NCBI RefSeq assembly: GCF_002968295.1
Contig: NZ_CP134399.1
Span: 5,208,001 to 5,272,000 of the forward strand
Origin: Mycobacterium sp. ITM-2016-00317
GTDB lineage: Bacteria; Actinomycetota; Actinomycetes; Mycobacteriales; Mycobacteriaceae
Direction: 5' to 3'
DNA length: 64,000 nt
The notes below the pieces were generated by a model. It was given only the letters and a program-made list of their open reading frames with translations, made no database searches and had not been told where the DNA came from. Position 1 is the stretch's first letter; each line of letters begins with the position of its first letter. Of the stretch, positions 17,091 through 26,397 are shown one piece after another. The position numbers and the translations under genes were made by a program.

Positions 17091-17648
17091 ATGGATCGGC
17101 AATGGTGTCTTTTCGTGGATCGGGACGGAGTGATCAACCGACGGATCGTCGACGGCTACGTCCGCGAGTGGGGTGACTTCGAGTGGCTGCCGGGCGCGAA
17201 ACGAGCCCTGGGAATCCTGCGCGCGTGGGCTCCTCAACTCGTGGTCGTGACGAACCAGCAAGGCGTGGGCAAGGGACTGATGGCGTCAGCAGATGTCGCG
17301 ATGATCCACGATCAGATGCGAAGTGAGCTTGCGGAGTCGGGTGTCTCGATAGACGGCTTTCAGGTGTGCCCGCACCTGGCCGCATCCGAATGCCGTTGTC
17401 GCAAGCCCAGGCCAGGGCTGATCCTGGACTGGCTGCACGCGCATTCCGGTTCCCAACCCGCGCTGAGCGTCATGTGCGGTGACAGCCGCAGCGACCTCGA
17501 ACTGGCTGACAACGTTGCTGCCGTTACGGGAGGATGCGCGGGAATTCAGATCGGTGAACCCACCGGCGTATCCGCCTACGCGTCATATGACACCCTGTGG
17601 GATTTCGCGGCCGCGGTCGAACATGCGATACAGGAGCAGGTCTCGTGA
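17091..17648 (+). CDS. gmhB: GmhB, D-glycero-D-manno-heptose-1,7-bisphosphate 7-phosphatase
   Basis: The 185-residue HAD phosphatase has motif [12 protein letters not shown], motif [13 protein letters not shown], a GmhB-type zinc loop [11 protein letters not shown] (shortened compared with E. coli) and KPRPG plus [10 protein letters not shown] for motifs III and IV. It removes the 7-phosphate from heptose 1,7-bisphosphate. ATG 17091 gives the usual length; ATG 17052 in the same frame is an alternative. The stop overlaps the hddA GTG. Confidence 0.88.
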   Translation: MDRQWCLFVDRDGVINRRIVDGYVREWGDFEWLPGAKRALGILRAWAPQLVVVTNQQGVGKGLMASADVAMIHDQMRSELAESGVSIDGFQVCPHLAASECRCRKPRPGLILDWLHAHSGSQPALSVMCGDSRSDLELADNVAAVTGGCAGIQIGEPTGVSAYASYDTLWDFAAAVEHAIQEQVS

Positions 17649-18709
17649 CGGTCATCCGTGGACGAGCGCCGTTGCGACTCGGCCTCGGCGGCGGCGGGAC
17701 CGACGTCGACCCGTACTCCACCGAGTTCGGCGGACGAATTCTGAATGCCACGATCGATCGGTACGCCTATGCGTTCGCCGAGCGCTGTGACGGTGACACC
17801 ATTGCCTTTCGTTCCCCCGACCGCGACAGAGCCGGCACAGGAACCTTCGCGGACCTGGAAAGCCTCAAAGACGATTTTCCCCTGCATGTGGCGGTCTACC
17901 GCCGGGTGATCGGCGAGCTCAACCGCGGCGAACCGATCCCGCTCACACTTGCGACTCAGGTCGACGCTCCACCCGGTTCCGGCCTGGGGTCGTCCTCCGC
18001 CCTTGTCGTGGCGATGCTGATCACGACGTGCGAACTCATCGGTACGACACTGAGCCCGTACGAATTGGCACGTCTGGCGTGGGAAGTCGAACGGGTGGAT
18101 CTGGGGATGGCCGGCGGCTGGCAGGATCACTATGCCGCGGCCTTCGGCGGATTCAACTTCATGGAGAACCGGCCGAACGAAGAGGTCGTGGTCAACCCAC
18201 TGCGCATACGCCGCGAGGTGATCGCCGAGTTGGAGGCGTCCCTTCTGCTCTATTTCGGAGGCGTGTCCCGGCTGTCCTCGGAGGTCATAGCCGAACAGCA
18301 GCGCAACGTGGTCGAACGCGAAGTCGATGCGTTGGCCGCGACGCACGCGATTCGCGACGAGGCGCTGGAGATGAAGGACCTCCTCGTCGTCGGCGACATT
18401 CCCGGCTTCGCGGATTCGTTGTCGCGGGGATGGGAAGCCAAGAAACGGCTGGCCTCCAGGATCACGACTCCCGCTATCGAGGCGGCCTACGACACCGCGG
18501 TGCTCCACGGCATGCTCGCCGGCAAGGTCTCTGGGGCCGGCGGCGGCGGATTCCTCATGATGATCGTCGACCCGAGGCGGCGTATCGAAGTGACACGCAG
18601 TCTCGAAAGGGAGTGCGGGGGCACCGTCTCACCGTGTCTGTTCACACATGCCGGTGCGGAGACATGGCGGACCCCATCGGGGCGGAAGCCTCTGACCCCC
18701 AGCCGGTGA
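17645..18709 (+). CDS. hddA: HddA-like heptose-7-phosphate kinase (GHMP family)
   Basis: The 354-residue GHMP kinase begins [16 protein letters not shown], has the ATP-binding [16 protein letters not shown] and the C-terminal [14 protein letters not shown] motif. With GmhA and GmhB it would make D-glycero-alpha-D-manno-heptose 1-phosphate. The GTG start overlaps the gmhB stop (GTGA). The last enzyme, the HddC guanylyltransferase, is not in the window. It is convergent with the flippase gene, 14 bp apart. Confidence 0.88.
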   Translation: MTVIRGRAPLRLGLGGGGTDVDPYSTEFGGRILNATIDRYAYAFAERCDGDTIAFRSPDRDRAGTGTFADLESLKDDFPLHVAVYRRVIGELNRGEPIPLTLATQVDAPPGSGLGSSSALVVAMLITTCELIGTTLSPYELARLAWEVERVDLGMAGGWQDHYAAAFGGFNFMENRPNEEVVVNPLRIRREVIAELEASLLLYFGGVSRLSSEVIAEQQRNVVEREVDALAATHAIRDEALEMKDLLVVGDIPGFADSLSRGWEAKKRLASRITTPAIEAAYDTAVLHGMLAGKVSGAGGGGFLMMIVDPRRRIEVTRSLERECGGTVSPCLFTHAGAETWRTPSGRKPLTPSR

Positions 18710-18723
18710 GGATGACGACGGGA

Positions 18724-20196
18724 TCAGAGTCTGCGCTTCCGCACGTTGGCCAGAATGGCTGTGAACTCTCGAGTTTCGCGTTTGAACGCCGGCACGAATG
18801 CAAGCAGCACCACCACCAGCAGCGATGAGATGGACGCCCCGGCCAGTGTCCAGGCCGCCTGCCAACCGCTTCGGGTCAGGGTTTCGCTGACGATGAGTCC
18901 GACTGCCACCATGGGCGTCAGGAAGGCGAGCCGCAGCAAGGAGGGCCGCAGGAGTTCCATCGCCGGGAATCCGATTCTGGGCAGTCCTATCACCGTCGAC
19001 GCGAACCAATTCAGCAGCAGACTGGCGGCATACAGCGCGGCGATCCACTCGGCACCCCTGGTGTTGAACACGAAGTACGCCGCGGTGATCGGTATCCACA
19101 CTGTCGCGTCGAGCAGCCACACCAAGCCCAACCGACGCTTGCGTGTGTAGAGCCAGTAGTTCACATATCCGAAGATCTGGAAGATGCCACCGATTGCGAT
19201 GATCTGTGCGAGACGGCCTGATGCACGCCAATCCGAGCCGAACAAGACTTCGACGAGATCCGGGCCACCCACGATGATGAGCACGATGAACGGCAACAGC
19301 GCGTACGCCATCGCGAGCTGAACCCGTTTCGCTGCCGCGACCAGGTTCGGGCCCTCTTCGACGCGGGCCAAGATGGGCACGACCACGCGGGTGAGCGGCC
19401 CCGCCAACTGCACAAGTGGGAACGCCACAAGTTGAAAGGCCCGGTTGTACAACCCGATCGTCGCCGCGCCGAGGGCCTGTCCAACCGCCGCCGGCGCTGC
19501 GTACACTGCCGCATAGTTCGTCAGATCGATTCCCAGGGACGTGGCGCCGAAAGACAAGTGCTCCGTCAAGCCTCGCAGACTCGGTCGCGAACGTGGCACG
19601 TAACGCGACAGGACCATCAGCGTCGTGACCAGGACGACCGCGGCTACGCCTTGCTGAACTACCACCGCCCAGTACCCGGCGCCTCGCAGAGCCACGATGC
19701 AGGCAGCGACAAGGGCCACCCCCTGCGCGATCGGATCGACGCACGCCAGCGATGCGAACTTGTGCTTACGCGCGAGCTCCGCCCGGAACTGCGACGCCAG
19801 CCCGGAAATGCACACGAATGCCGCCAGCCATCGGGTGACCTCCTCCAGCAGCGGCTCTCCGTAGAAAGCGGCGATCAACGGTGCCGCCAGCCAGACGCAC
19901 CCCGCCGTCACGAGCGCCAAAACCGCGTTGATGTAGAACAGTGCGTCCCGGATCGCAGGGGGGAGACTCGCCTCCCGCATGATCGCCATCGAGAGCCCGA
20001 AATCGCTCAGTACCGACGTCACCCCGATTATCGAAGTGACCATCGCCACCAGCCCGAAGTCGACGGGCGTGAGCAGGCGAGCGAGCAGGATCAGGCCCAT
20101 CAACTGGATCAGCGTGCGAAGCATCTGGCCGATGATGACGGCGAATCCCCCGCGGACAGCGGTCCCCTGAAGAGAACCGCTATCAGAGGAGGTCAC
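18724..20196 (-). CDS. Wzx-like polysaccharide flippase (MOP superfamily)
   Basis: The 490-residue membrane protein has about 12-14 helices and begins with the MOP pattern RGGFAVIIGQMLRTLIQLMG...LLARLLTPVDFGLVAM. It resembles the lipopolysaccharide/oligosaccharide flippases that move lipid-linked repeat units across the membrane, so it supplies the Wzx step beside Wzz and Wzy. The start is GTG at 20196. It points back toward hddA and is separately transcribed. Confidence 0.85.
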   Translation of the reverse strand: MTSSDSGSLQGTAVRGGFAVIIGQMLRTLIQLMGLILLARLLTPVDFGLVAMVTSIIGVTSVLSDFGLSMAIMREASLPPAIRDALFYINAVLALVTAGCVWLAAPLIAAFYGEPLLEEVTRWLAAFVCISGLASQFRAELARKHKFASLACVDPIAQGVALVAACIVALRGAGYWAVVVQQGVAAVVLVTTLMVLSRYVPRSRPSLRGLTEHLSFGATSLGIDLTNYAAVYAAPAAVGQALGAATIGLYNRAFQLVAFPLVQLAGPLTRVVVPILARVEEGPNLVAAAKRVQLAMAYALLPFIVLIIVGGPDLVEVLFGSDWRASGRLAQIIAIGGIFQIFGYVNYWLYTRKRRLGLVWLLDATVWIPITAAYFVFNTRGAEWIAALYAASLLLNWFASTVIGLPRIGFPAMELLRPSLLRLAFLTPMVAVGLIVSETLTRSGWQAAWTLAGASISSLLVVVLLAFVPAFKRETREFTAILANVRKRRL

Positions 20197-20374
20197 GCGT
20201 GAGCCGTAGGACGCACGTCGGCAGGCTTCGAAGCAAACACTGGGGAGTCCACCGCAAGAGCGACAGGGCGGAGGGACGAAGTGGCAGTGCGTGTCTCTCC
20301 GGTCACCGCCCGAGTCTAGCGCGACCAGCTAACTGCAATCCGGCAGCTTGAGCCCAGTTCAGGCACCCATGCCT
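20197..20374. other. Gap between flippase and hydrolase genes
   Basis: These 178 bp upstream of the flippase gene should carry its promoter, unless it is read through from the hydrolase gene on the same strand. I see no clear promoter boxes or hairpin. Confidence 0.4.
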
Positions 20375-21415
20375 CTAGGAAGCGGCTCGGATCAGTGCTG
20401 TGGCGGCCGGCTTGAGTGTGAGGTCTTCACGAAGGACGCCGAAACTGTCCTCGTCCTGCGCGGAGTTCCCACCGTCGACGAGCTCGTAGTAGATCAGTGG
20501 ACCCGCCCAGTCCCAGCGTGCGGTTTGATCACGCGCCTTCACAACGGATCGTGCCTGGTCTTTCTCGGACACCGCGTTCGGTCCTCGTGTCGGCGCCCCG
20601 AACTCGGTGATCCAGATCTTCTTTCGGCCGTCCCCGCGGCGCTTCATCACAGCGTGCAGTTCCGGGAGGTCAGTGAATTCACCGATCATCCGCTCGGTCT
20701 TGGCCGTGGGCATGGCGGGGAAACTGTAGGGGTGGGCGGCGACGGCGTCGGCGAGTTGCGCCGCCCCGCTGTCGTAGAGCTGCTCGAGGTACTCCGTCGG
20801 CGATATCTCGCCCGGCGACGTCGCGTATTTCGGGGAGAGTCCACCGATGAGCAGCGTCGCCTCTGGATCCACTTCGCGTATCGCCTCGGCTGCTACTCGG
20901 AACAACGCGCTGTATTCGCGCACATCCGGTCTTGGCGGCCAAAAGCGCCTGATATTTGGTTCATTCCAGATCTCCCAGCTGCCAACCCCTCTCGGGCCAT
21001 ATCTCTCGGCGGCGATGCGGGCGAACCTCGCGAAGGCCGACAGCTCGACAGGCCGGTGATAGGGAGTGATTCCCGAGTGCCCCGGCGCAGATGAACGCGC
21101 CCATGGCGGGGTGAATGCGAGAACGGCCAGCACGTTCATTCCGCGGGTTGCGGCTTCACTGACGATCTTGTCGGGGTACGACCAGTCGAACTGCCCGCGC
21201 TCCCGCTCGATCCACGCCCAGCCGATGTCCACTCGTACCCAACGGACATTCATCTCCGCCATCAGTTCGAACTGCCGCTCGATGCTAGCGGCGTCGGCGC
21301 CCCGGGAATGCACGGTCATACCGATCTCGGTTCGACTCGGAGGGGACTGGCACGACACCGCGACCAACGCGATCGGAACCAGCATCAGGCACGCGAGAAA
21401 CCTGTGCCTGTTCAA
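20375..21415 (-). CDS. Lipoprotein glycoside hydrolase (clan GH-A, PslG-like)
   Basis: The 346-residue protein begins with a lipoprotein signal peptide (NRHRFLACLMLVPIALVAVSC, lipobox Cys22), so it should sit on the outer face of the plasma membrane. The mature part is a (beta/alpha)8 hydrolase with the clan GH-A acid/base motif GSWEIWNEPN and a nucleophile motif ITEFGAP. The layout resembles GH5/GH39 enzymes such as PslG, which trims exopolysaccharide in Pseudomonas. It probably cuts or edits the island's glycan. The start is TTG. It is divergent from the unknown membrane protein. Confidence 0.75.
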   Translation of the reverse strand: MNRHRFLACLMLVPIALVAVSCQSPPSRTEIGMTVHSRGADAASIERQFELMAEMNVRWVRVDIGWAWIERERGQFDWSYPDKIVSEAATRGMNVLAVLAFTPPWARSSAPGHSGITPYHRPVELSAFARFARIAAERYGPRGVGSWEIWNEPNIRRFWPPRPDVREYSALFRVAAEAIREVDPEATLLIGGLSPKYATSPGEISPTEYLEQLYDSGAAQLADAVAAHPYSFPAMPTAKTERMIGEFTDLPELHAVMKRRGDGRKKIWITEFGAPTRGPNAVSEKDQARSVVKARDQTARWDWAGPLIYYELVDGGNSAQDEDSFGVLREDLTLKPAATALIRAAS

Positions 21416-21602
21416 GTCCGCAGACTCATCATCGCTCGTCCCTCAGACCCTCTCGTTCGTCGGGTTCTGCCGCTATTGCATCACGTGCCCCATGACACCA
21501 AAGCAGGTTGCGCTGATCATCTCCGGCACAGTCCCGGATTTGCGGTTGCGTACGCCCTGGCCAACTGCGCGGCGTAGCGTTGTTCGGCAGGGGGGCTCAG
21601 GT

Positions 21603-22844
21603 ATGGCAAAGAATCACGGAAAATCGACCGGCCGGCCCATGCACGTACTCAGGGATACGCGAACATGGCTACTGGCATCGATGTATGTGATCATCTTCGC
21701 CACAAGTGCGGATTTCTCATCGCCGCCTTCCGGCGATGCGCTCGAGTACCGGCAAATATCTTCCGCCGCACCGGAATTACCGACGACTTCGATCGGTTCG
21801 GCGTATGCCGGTAGATTTGCCGTCCACTACGCCGTCGGCATACTCGCGAAACTACCCGGTGTCTCGCTCGATACGGCCTACGCCCTGGCCTGGGCCATCA
21901 CCATGGCTGCACTATTCGCCGTGGTCCTCGCCCTCTTCCGACACCTACCCGTGCCTGAGTTCGCGCTGTGCTCTGCTCTTTTCGTCCTGAATCCCTATAC
22001 CTTGCGGCCCTTCGTCTCGCAGACGGACTCGTTGCAGGATCTTGTCTTCGTGGCGGGTTTAGGTATCTGCCTGCTCGGCCTGAGGCGGCAGGCGCCGGTC
22101 AAAGTGCTCGGCGGGCTGCTTATCGCCGCACTCGGACGCCAGACGGCCATCGGGGTCACACCCGTTGCTGCACTGTGGATCCTGGTGGATCCGGCATGGC
22201 GGAAGCCGGAACGTGCGCATGCTCGGCCGTGGACGACGGCGGCGGCAACCCTTGCGCTGCCTTTCGTCATCTATGGCGGCATCAAGGTGTGGACCGCCCG
22301 CTTCTCTGTGGATTACGAACCCTCACTGCTACGTGATTCGGTACTGACCCGCATCGGTGACCTGCCCGCAGCAGCACCGGAACTGGCCGCACACCTGGCC
22401 CGCACCGCGATACCGCTCACCCTGCCGGTAGCCGTATTGGTCCCGCTGGTCGTGATTGCCGGTTGGCGCAATCTGTCTGTGCCGTGCTGGATGAGCCTCT
22501 TGATGGCCGGCGCACTGGCGGCACAGCCGGCGATGATCGATCCGGCGTGGGTGGGCTTCCAATCGAACGAGCAGCGCCTTGGAGCGCTGGCCGTTCTACC
22601 GCTCGTCTATGCGATCTCCGAGGTCCTCGGCAGCCTGAGCGACCGTCCGCACCGGAAGCTCGCTGTCGGCTTCACCGTCGCGGTGATCGCCATCGCGTCG
22701 TTGCACCATGAGTTCACGTCGTTCGGGCCTGCGTCTCTGGCACAATTCCTGTCAGTTCAGCTGGTGGCAGCTGTGGCCGTCGCCGGGCTGATCACCTTTG
22801 ACCGGCGCGCGGTGCGTAAACCCACGGCGGCACAGGAAGCGTGA
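21603..22844 (+). CDS. Unknown polytopic membrane protein of the polysaccharide island
   Basis: The 413-residue product is largely hydrophobic, with about nine to eleven predicted helices. I do not recognise a family. Its general look (FVLNPYTLRPFVSQTDSLQDL after the fourth helix, an early loop with GDALEYRQ) recalls GT-C-type membrane glycosyltransferases or mannosyltransferase-like proteins. A catalytic acidic pair after helix 1 (SGDALE) would fit that, but this is a guess. The ATG at 21603 follows GGGGGG closely. It ends 16 bp before the convergent ipdF gene and forms the right edge of the island. Confidence 0.6.
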   Translation: MAKNHGKSTGRPMHVLRDTRTWLLASMYVIIFATSADFSSPPSGDALEYRQISSAAPELPTTSIGSAYAGRFAVHYAVGILAKLPGVSLDTAYALAWAITMAALFAVVLALFRHLPVPEFALCSALFVLNPYTLRPFVSQTDSLQDLVFVAGLGICLLGLRRQAPVKVLGGLLIAALGRQTAIGVTPVAALWILVDPAWRKPERAHARPWTTAAATLALPFVIYGGIKVWTARFSVDYEPSLLRDSVLTRIGDLPAAAPELAAHLARTAIPLTLPVAVLVPLVVIAGWRNLSVPCWMSLLMAGALAAQPAMIDPAWVGFQSNEQRLGALAVLPLVYAISEVLGSLSDRPHRKLAVGFTVAVIAIASLHHEFTSFGPASLAQFLSVQLVAAVAVAGLITFDRRAVRKPTAAQEA

Positions 22845-22860
22845 TATCTGCGTGCCGGAC

Positions 22861-23652
22861 TTACGCCCGTTGGCTCGACACCGAGATCACCTCGCCGGTC
22901 AGGTAACTGGAGTAGTCGCTGGCCAGGAACGCGATGGTGGCCGCGACCTCCCACGGCTCCGCAGCGCGGCCGAACGCCTCGCCTTCGGCCAACCGGTCGA
23001 GCAGTTCGGAGCTGCTGGTCTTCTCCAGGAACTTGTGCCGGGCGATGCTCGGTGAGACCGCGTTGATCCGCACCCCGTACTCGACGGCCTCGACCGCGCT
23101 GCACCGGGTCAGCGCCATCACGCCGGCCTTGGCCGCGGCGTAGTGCGACTGCGAGTGCTGTGCGCGCCAGCCCAGCACGCTGGCGTTGTTCACGATGACA
23201 CCGCCGTGCGGCACGTCGCGGAAGTACCGCAACGCGGCCCGGGTCGCCCGCATCACCGACGTCAGCGTCACGTTGAGGACGCGATCCCACTCGTCGTCGG
23301 TCATGTCGATGACCGGCGTCTGCCCGCCCAGGCCGGCGTTGTTCACCAGAACGTCGAGGCGACCGGCCTTTTCGACCGTACGGGCGATCAGCGCGTCGAC
23401 GGCTTCGGTGGAGGTGACGTCACACACCACCGAGTCGACCTTGCCGAGGCCGAGCGCAGCGAGTTCGTCGCGGGTCTCGCCGAGCCGGCGTTCGTGATAG
23501 TCGGAGACCACCACGTCGGCACCCTCGAGCAGCGCGCGCCGTGCGGTCGTCGACCCGATGCCGGTGCCGGCCGCGGCGGTCACCAGCACGACCTTGCCCT
23601 TGAGCAGGTCATGGCCCGCGATCTCAGTGGGCGCGATGGACAGATCGGTCAT
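22861..23652 (-). CDS. ipdF: IpdF, short-chain dehydrogenase of steroid ring C/D catabolism
   Basis: The 263-residue SDR has a nucleotide motif TAAAGTGIGSTTA, the NNAG motif, a catalytic Ser (NNASVLGW) and YAAAKAG for Tyr/Lys. It matches Rv3559c (IpdF), which oxidises the 5-hydroxy form of HIP-CoA. The ATG overlaps the fadE30 stop (ATGA), so it is translationally coupled. The next gene on the other side belongs to the polysaccharide island. Confidence 0.88.
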   Translation of the reverse strand: MTDLSIAPTEIAGHDLLKGKVVLVTAAAGTGIGSTTARRALLEGADVVVSDYHERRLGETRDELAALGLGKVDSVVCDVTSTEAVDALIARTVEKAGRLDVLVNNAGLGGQTPVIDMTDDEWDRVLNVTLTSVMRATRAALRYFRDVPHGGVIVNNASVLGWRAQHSQSHYAAAKAGVMALTRCSAVEAVEYGVRINAVSPSIARHKFLEKTSSSELLDRLAEGEAFGRAAEPWEVAATIAFLASDYSSYLTGEVISVSSQRA

Positions 23653-24806
23653 GAACCTTTGGCCTCCCGGGGCAGGCCGAGCACCCGCTCGGCGATGATG
23701 TTGCGCTGGATCTCGTTGGACCCGCCGTAGATGGTGTCCGAGCGGGAGAACAGGTACAGCCGTTGCCATTCACTGAACTCCCCGTCCGGCAACGTCAGCC
23801 CTGCCATCCCTTCGACATCCATCGCGATCTCGCCGAGTTCGCGATGCCAGTTGGCCCACAACAACTTTGAGATGTTGTCCTGCCCGGGCCTCTCGACGTC
23901 CATCGTCGCCAGGGCGTAGGACCGCATCGCCTTGAGACCGGCCCACGAGCGGACCAGCCGCTCGCGGATCAGCGGGTCGTCGGCGGCACCGGTGCGCTTG
24001 GCCAGCTCGACGAGATTGGCATGCTCACGCGCGTAACGGATCTGCTGACCGAGGGTGGACACCCCGCGCTCGAAGGTCAGCGTCCCCATGGCCACCCGCC
24101 AGCCGTCACCCGGTTCGCCGACCACGAGGCCGGCGTCGGTGCGGGCGTCGTCGAAGAAGACCTCGTTGAACTCGGAGTCGCCGGTCAGCTGGATGATCGG
24201 CCGAATCTCGACGCCGGGCTGCTCCAGCGGGACCAGTAGGTAGGACAGGCCGGCGTGGCGCTTGGAGCCCTTCTCGGTGCGGGCCACCACGAAGCACCAC
24301 TGCGCCCAGTGCGCCAGCGACGTCCAGACCTTCTGGCCATTGATGAGCCACTGCCGGCCCTCGTCGTCGAGCACCGCGGTGGTGGACACGTTGGCCAGGT
24401 CGCTACCTGCGCCAGGCTCGGAGTAGCCCTGCGACCACAGCTCGGTGACGTCGAGGATCTTCGGCAGGAAGCGCTGCTGCTGTTCCGGTGTGCCGTAGGC
24501 GATCAGCGTCGGGCCGAGCAGCTCCTCGCCGAGGTGGTTGACCTTGTCGGGGGCGTTGGCTTTGGCGTACTCCTCGTAGAACGCGACGCGGTGCGCGACC
24601 GACAGCCCGCGGCCGCCGTGTTCCTCGGGCCACCCCAGGCAGGTCAGCCCGGCGGCAGCCAGATGCCGGTTCCATTGCAGCCGTTCCTCGAAGGCCTCGT
24701 GCTCGCGGCCGGGCCCTCCCAGGCCCTTCAACGCGGCGTATTCGCCGACCAGATTCTCGGCGAGCCAGTCGCGGACCTCAGCCCTGAACTCCTGGACCTC
24801 TATCAC
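23649..24806 (-). CDS. fadE30: FadE30, acyl-CoA dehydrogenase acting on HIP-CoA
   Basis: The 385-residue acyl-CoA dehydrogenase is complete: SEPGAGSDLANV flavin region, QKVWTSLAHWAQWCFVVART, and the C-terminal YGGSNEIQRNIIAERVLGLP. Position beside fadD3 and the KstR2 palindrome identify FadE30 (Rv3560c), which introduces a double bond into the CoA-activated C/D-ring intermediate. The GTG at 24806 (GVIEVQEFRAEV) lies 17 bp from the operator at 24823. Confidence 0.9.
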   Translation of the reverse strand: MIEVQEFRAEVRDWLAENLVGEYAALKGLGGPGREHEAFEERLQWNRHLAAAGLTCLGWPEEHGGRGLSVAHRVAFYEEYAKANAPDKVNHLGEELLGPTLIAYGTPEQQQRFLPKILDVTELWSQGYSEPGAGSDLANVSTTAVLDDEGRQWLINGQKVWTSLAHWAQWCFVVARTEKGSKRHAGLSYLLVPLEQPGVEIRPIIQLTGDSEFNEVFFDDARTDAGLVVGEPGDGWRVAMGTLTFERGVSTLGQQIRYAREHANLVELAKRTGAADDPLIRERLVRSWAGLKAMRSYALATMDVERPGQDNISKLLWANWHRELGEIAMDVEGMAGLTLPDGEFSEWQRLYLFSRSDTIYGGSNEIQRNIIAERVLGLPREAKGS

Positions 24807-24822
24807 CCCTGTAGGGTAGCCT

Positions 24823-24836
24823 ACCAAGCACTTGCT
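24823..24836. promoter_or_regulatory. KstR2 operator between fadE30 and fadD3
   Basis: The 14-mer ACCAAGCACTTGCT fits AnCAAGnnCTTGnT exactly and sits in the 60-bp divergent promoter, where one bound dimer could repress both operons. Confidence 0.92.
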
Positions 24837-24866
24837 TGGGTAGCCGATCCCCTGGAGGAGCGTTCG

Positions 24867-26396
24867 ATGACGAAGTCCGCGCGGACCACTCCCGCGGTTC
24901 TCGACCGGATCGCGCGCGAGTTGCCCGACCACCCCGCCGTCGTCACGACCGACAGGACGTTGACCTACGCCGAGCTGCGCTCCGAGGTCCGGCAGGCGGC
25001 CGCGGCGATGATCGAGCTGGGCATCGAACCGGGCGACCGGGTGGCGATCTGGTCGCCCAACACCTGGCACTGGGTGGTCGCCTGCCTGGCCATCCACCAC
25101 GCCGGCGGTGTCCTGGTCCCGCTCAACACCCGCTACACCGCCGGTGAGGCCGAAGACATCCTGGCTCGCACCGCGGCGCCACTGCTGTTCGCGTCCGGGG
25201 AGTTCCTCGGCGCGGACAAAGCCGGTTCGGTCGACCGGGACGCGCTGCCCGCGCTGCGCGAGGTCGTGCGCATCCCGATCGAGACCGACGACGGCACCTG
25301 GGACGAGTTCGTGGCGCGCGCCGCCGATCTCACCGCCGTCGACCAACGCGCCGCGGCGGTGACCGACGACGACGTCTCCGACATCCTGTTCACCTCCGGC
25401 ACCACCGGCCGCAGCAAGGGCGTGCGCTGCGCACACCGCCAGTCGCTGGACGCGTCTGCCGCGTGGGCGGCCTGTGGGCAGGTGTCGTCCAGCGACCGCT
25501 ACCTGTGCATCAACCCGTTCTTCCACAACTTCGGCTACAAGGCAGGCATCCTGGCCTGCCTGCAGACCGGCGCCACGCTGTTCCCCGAGCTGACGTTCGA
25601 TCCGGAGAAGACGATGCGCGCGGTGCAGGAGCACGGCGTCACCGTGCTGCCGGGGCCCCCGACGATCTACCAGACGCTGCTGGACCACCCCAAGCGCACC
25701 GAATTCGACCTCAGCTCACTGCGTTTCGCGGTCACCGGGGCGGCCACCATCCCCGTCGTGCTCATTGAGCGGATGCAGACCGAACTCGACATCGACATCG
25801 TCCTGACCGCGTACGGGCTGACCGAGGCCGCGGGCTTCGGCACGATGTGCCGCGCCGACGACGACGCGGTGACGGTTGCGACGACGTCGGGCCGGCCGAT
25901 CGCGGACTTCGAACTGTGCATCGGTGAGCAGGGCGAGGTGCTGCTGCGCGGACCCAACGTGATGCTGGGCTACCTGGACGACCCCGAGGCCACCGCCGCC
26001 GCGATCGACGCCGAAGGTTGGCTGCACACCGGCGATGTCGGCGAACTCGACGCCGACGGGAACCTGAAGATCACCGACCGGCTCAAGGACATGTACATCT
26101 GCGGCGGGTTCAACGTCTACCCGGCCGAGATCGAGCAGGTGCTCGCGCGCCTCGACGGCGTCGCCGAGACCGCGGTGATCGGCGTCCCCGACGAGCGCCT
26201 CGGCGAGGTCGGCAAGGCGTTCGTGGTCACGCTGCCCGGCGCCGAACTGGACGAGAAGACCGTGATCAACCATGCGCGAGAGCATCTCGCGAACTTCAAG
26301 ACCCCGCGCAGCGTCGAGTTCCTCGACGCGCTCCCGCGTAATCCGGGCGGCAAGGTGGTCAAGCCACTGCTCCGTCAACACACTGAGAGGGCCTGA
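24867..26396 (+). CDS. fadD3: FadD3, HIP--CoA ligase
   Basis: The 509-residue adenylate-forming enzyme has the AMP-binding motif ILFTSGTTGRSKGV, the LTAYGLTEAAGFGT segment, GWLHTGDVG and a C-terminal NPGGKVVKP lysine motif. It is FadD3 (Rv3561), which attaches CoA to HIP, the two-ring propanoate left after rings A and B are removed; this product is also the KstR2 inducer. ATG 24867 follows CTGGAGGAG. It is first in the fadD3-fadE31-fadE32-fadE33 operon. Confidence 0.92.
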   Translation: MTKSARTTPAVLDRIARELPDHPAVVTTDRTLTYAELRSEVRQAAAAMIELGIEPGDRVAIWSPNTWHWVVACLAIHHAGGVLVPLNTRYTAGEAEDILARTAAPLLFASGEFLGADKAGSVDRDALPALREVVRIPIETDDGTWDEFVARAADLTAVDQRAAAVTDDDVSDILFTSGTTGRSKGVRCAHRQSLDASAAWAACGQVSSSDRYLCINPFFHNFGYKAGILACLQTGATLFPELTFDPEKTMRAVQEHGVTVLPGPPTIYQTLLDHPKRTEFDLSSLRFAVTGAATIPVVLIERMQTELDIDIVLTAYGLTEAAGFGTMCRADDDAVTVATTSGRPIADFELCIGEQGEVLLRGPNVMLGYLDDPEATAAAIDAEGWLHTGDVGELDADGNLKITDRLKDMYICGGFNVYPAEIEQVLARLDGVAETAVIGVPDERLGEVGKAFVVTLPGAELDEKTVINHAREHLANFKTPRSVEFLDALPRNPGGKVVKPLLRQHTERA

Positions 26397-26397
26397 G

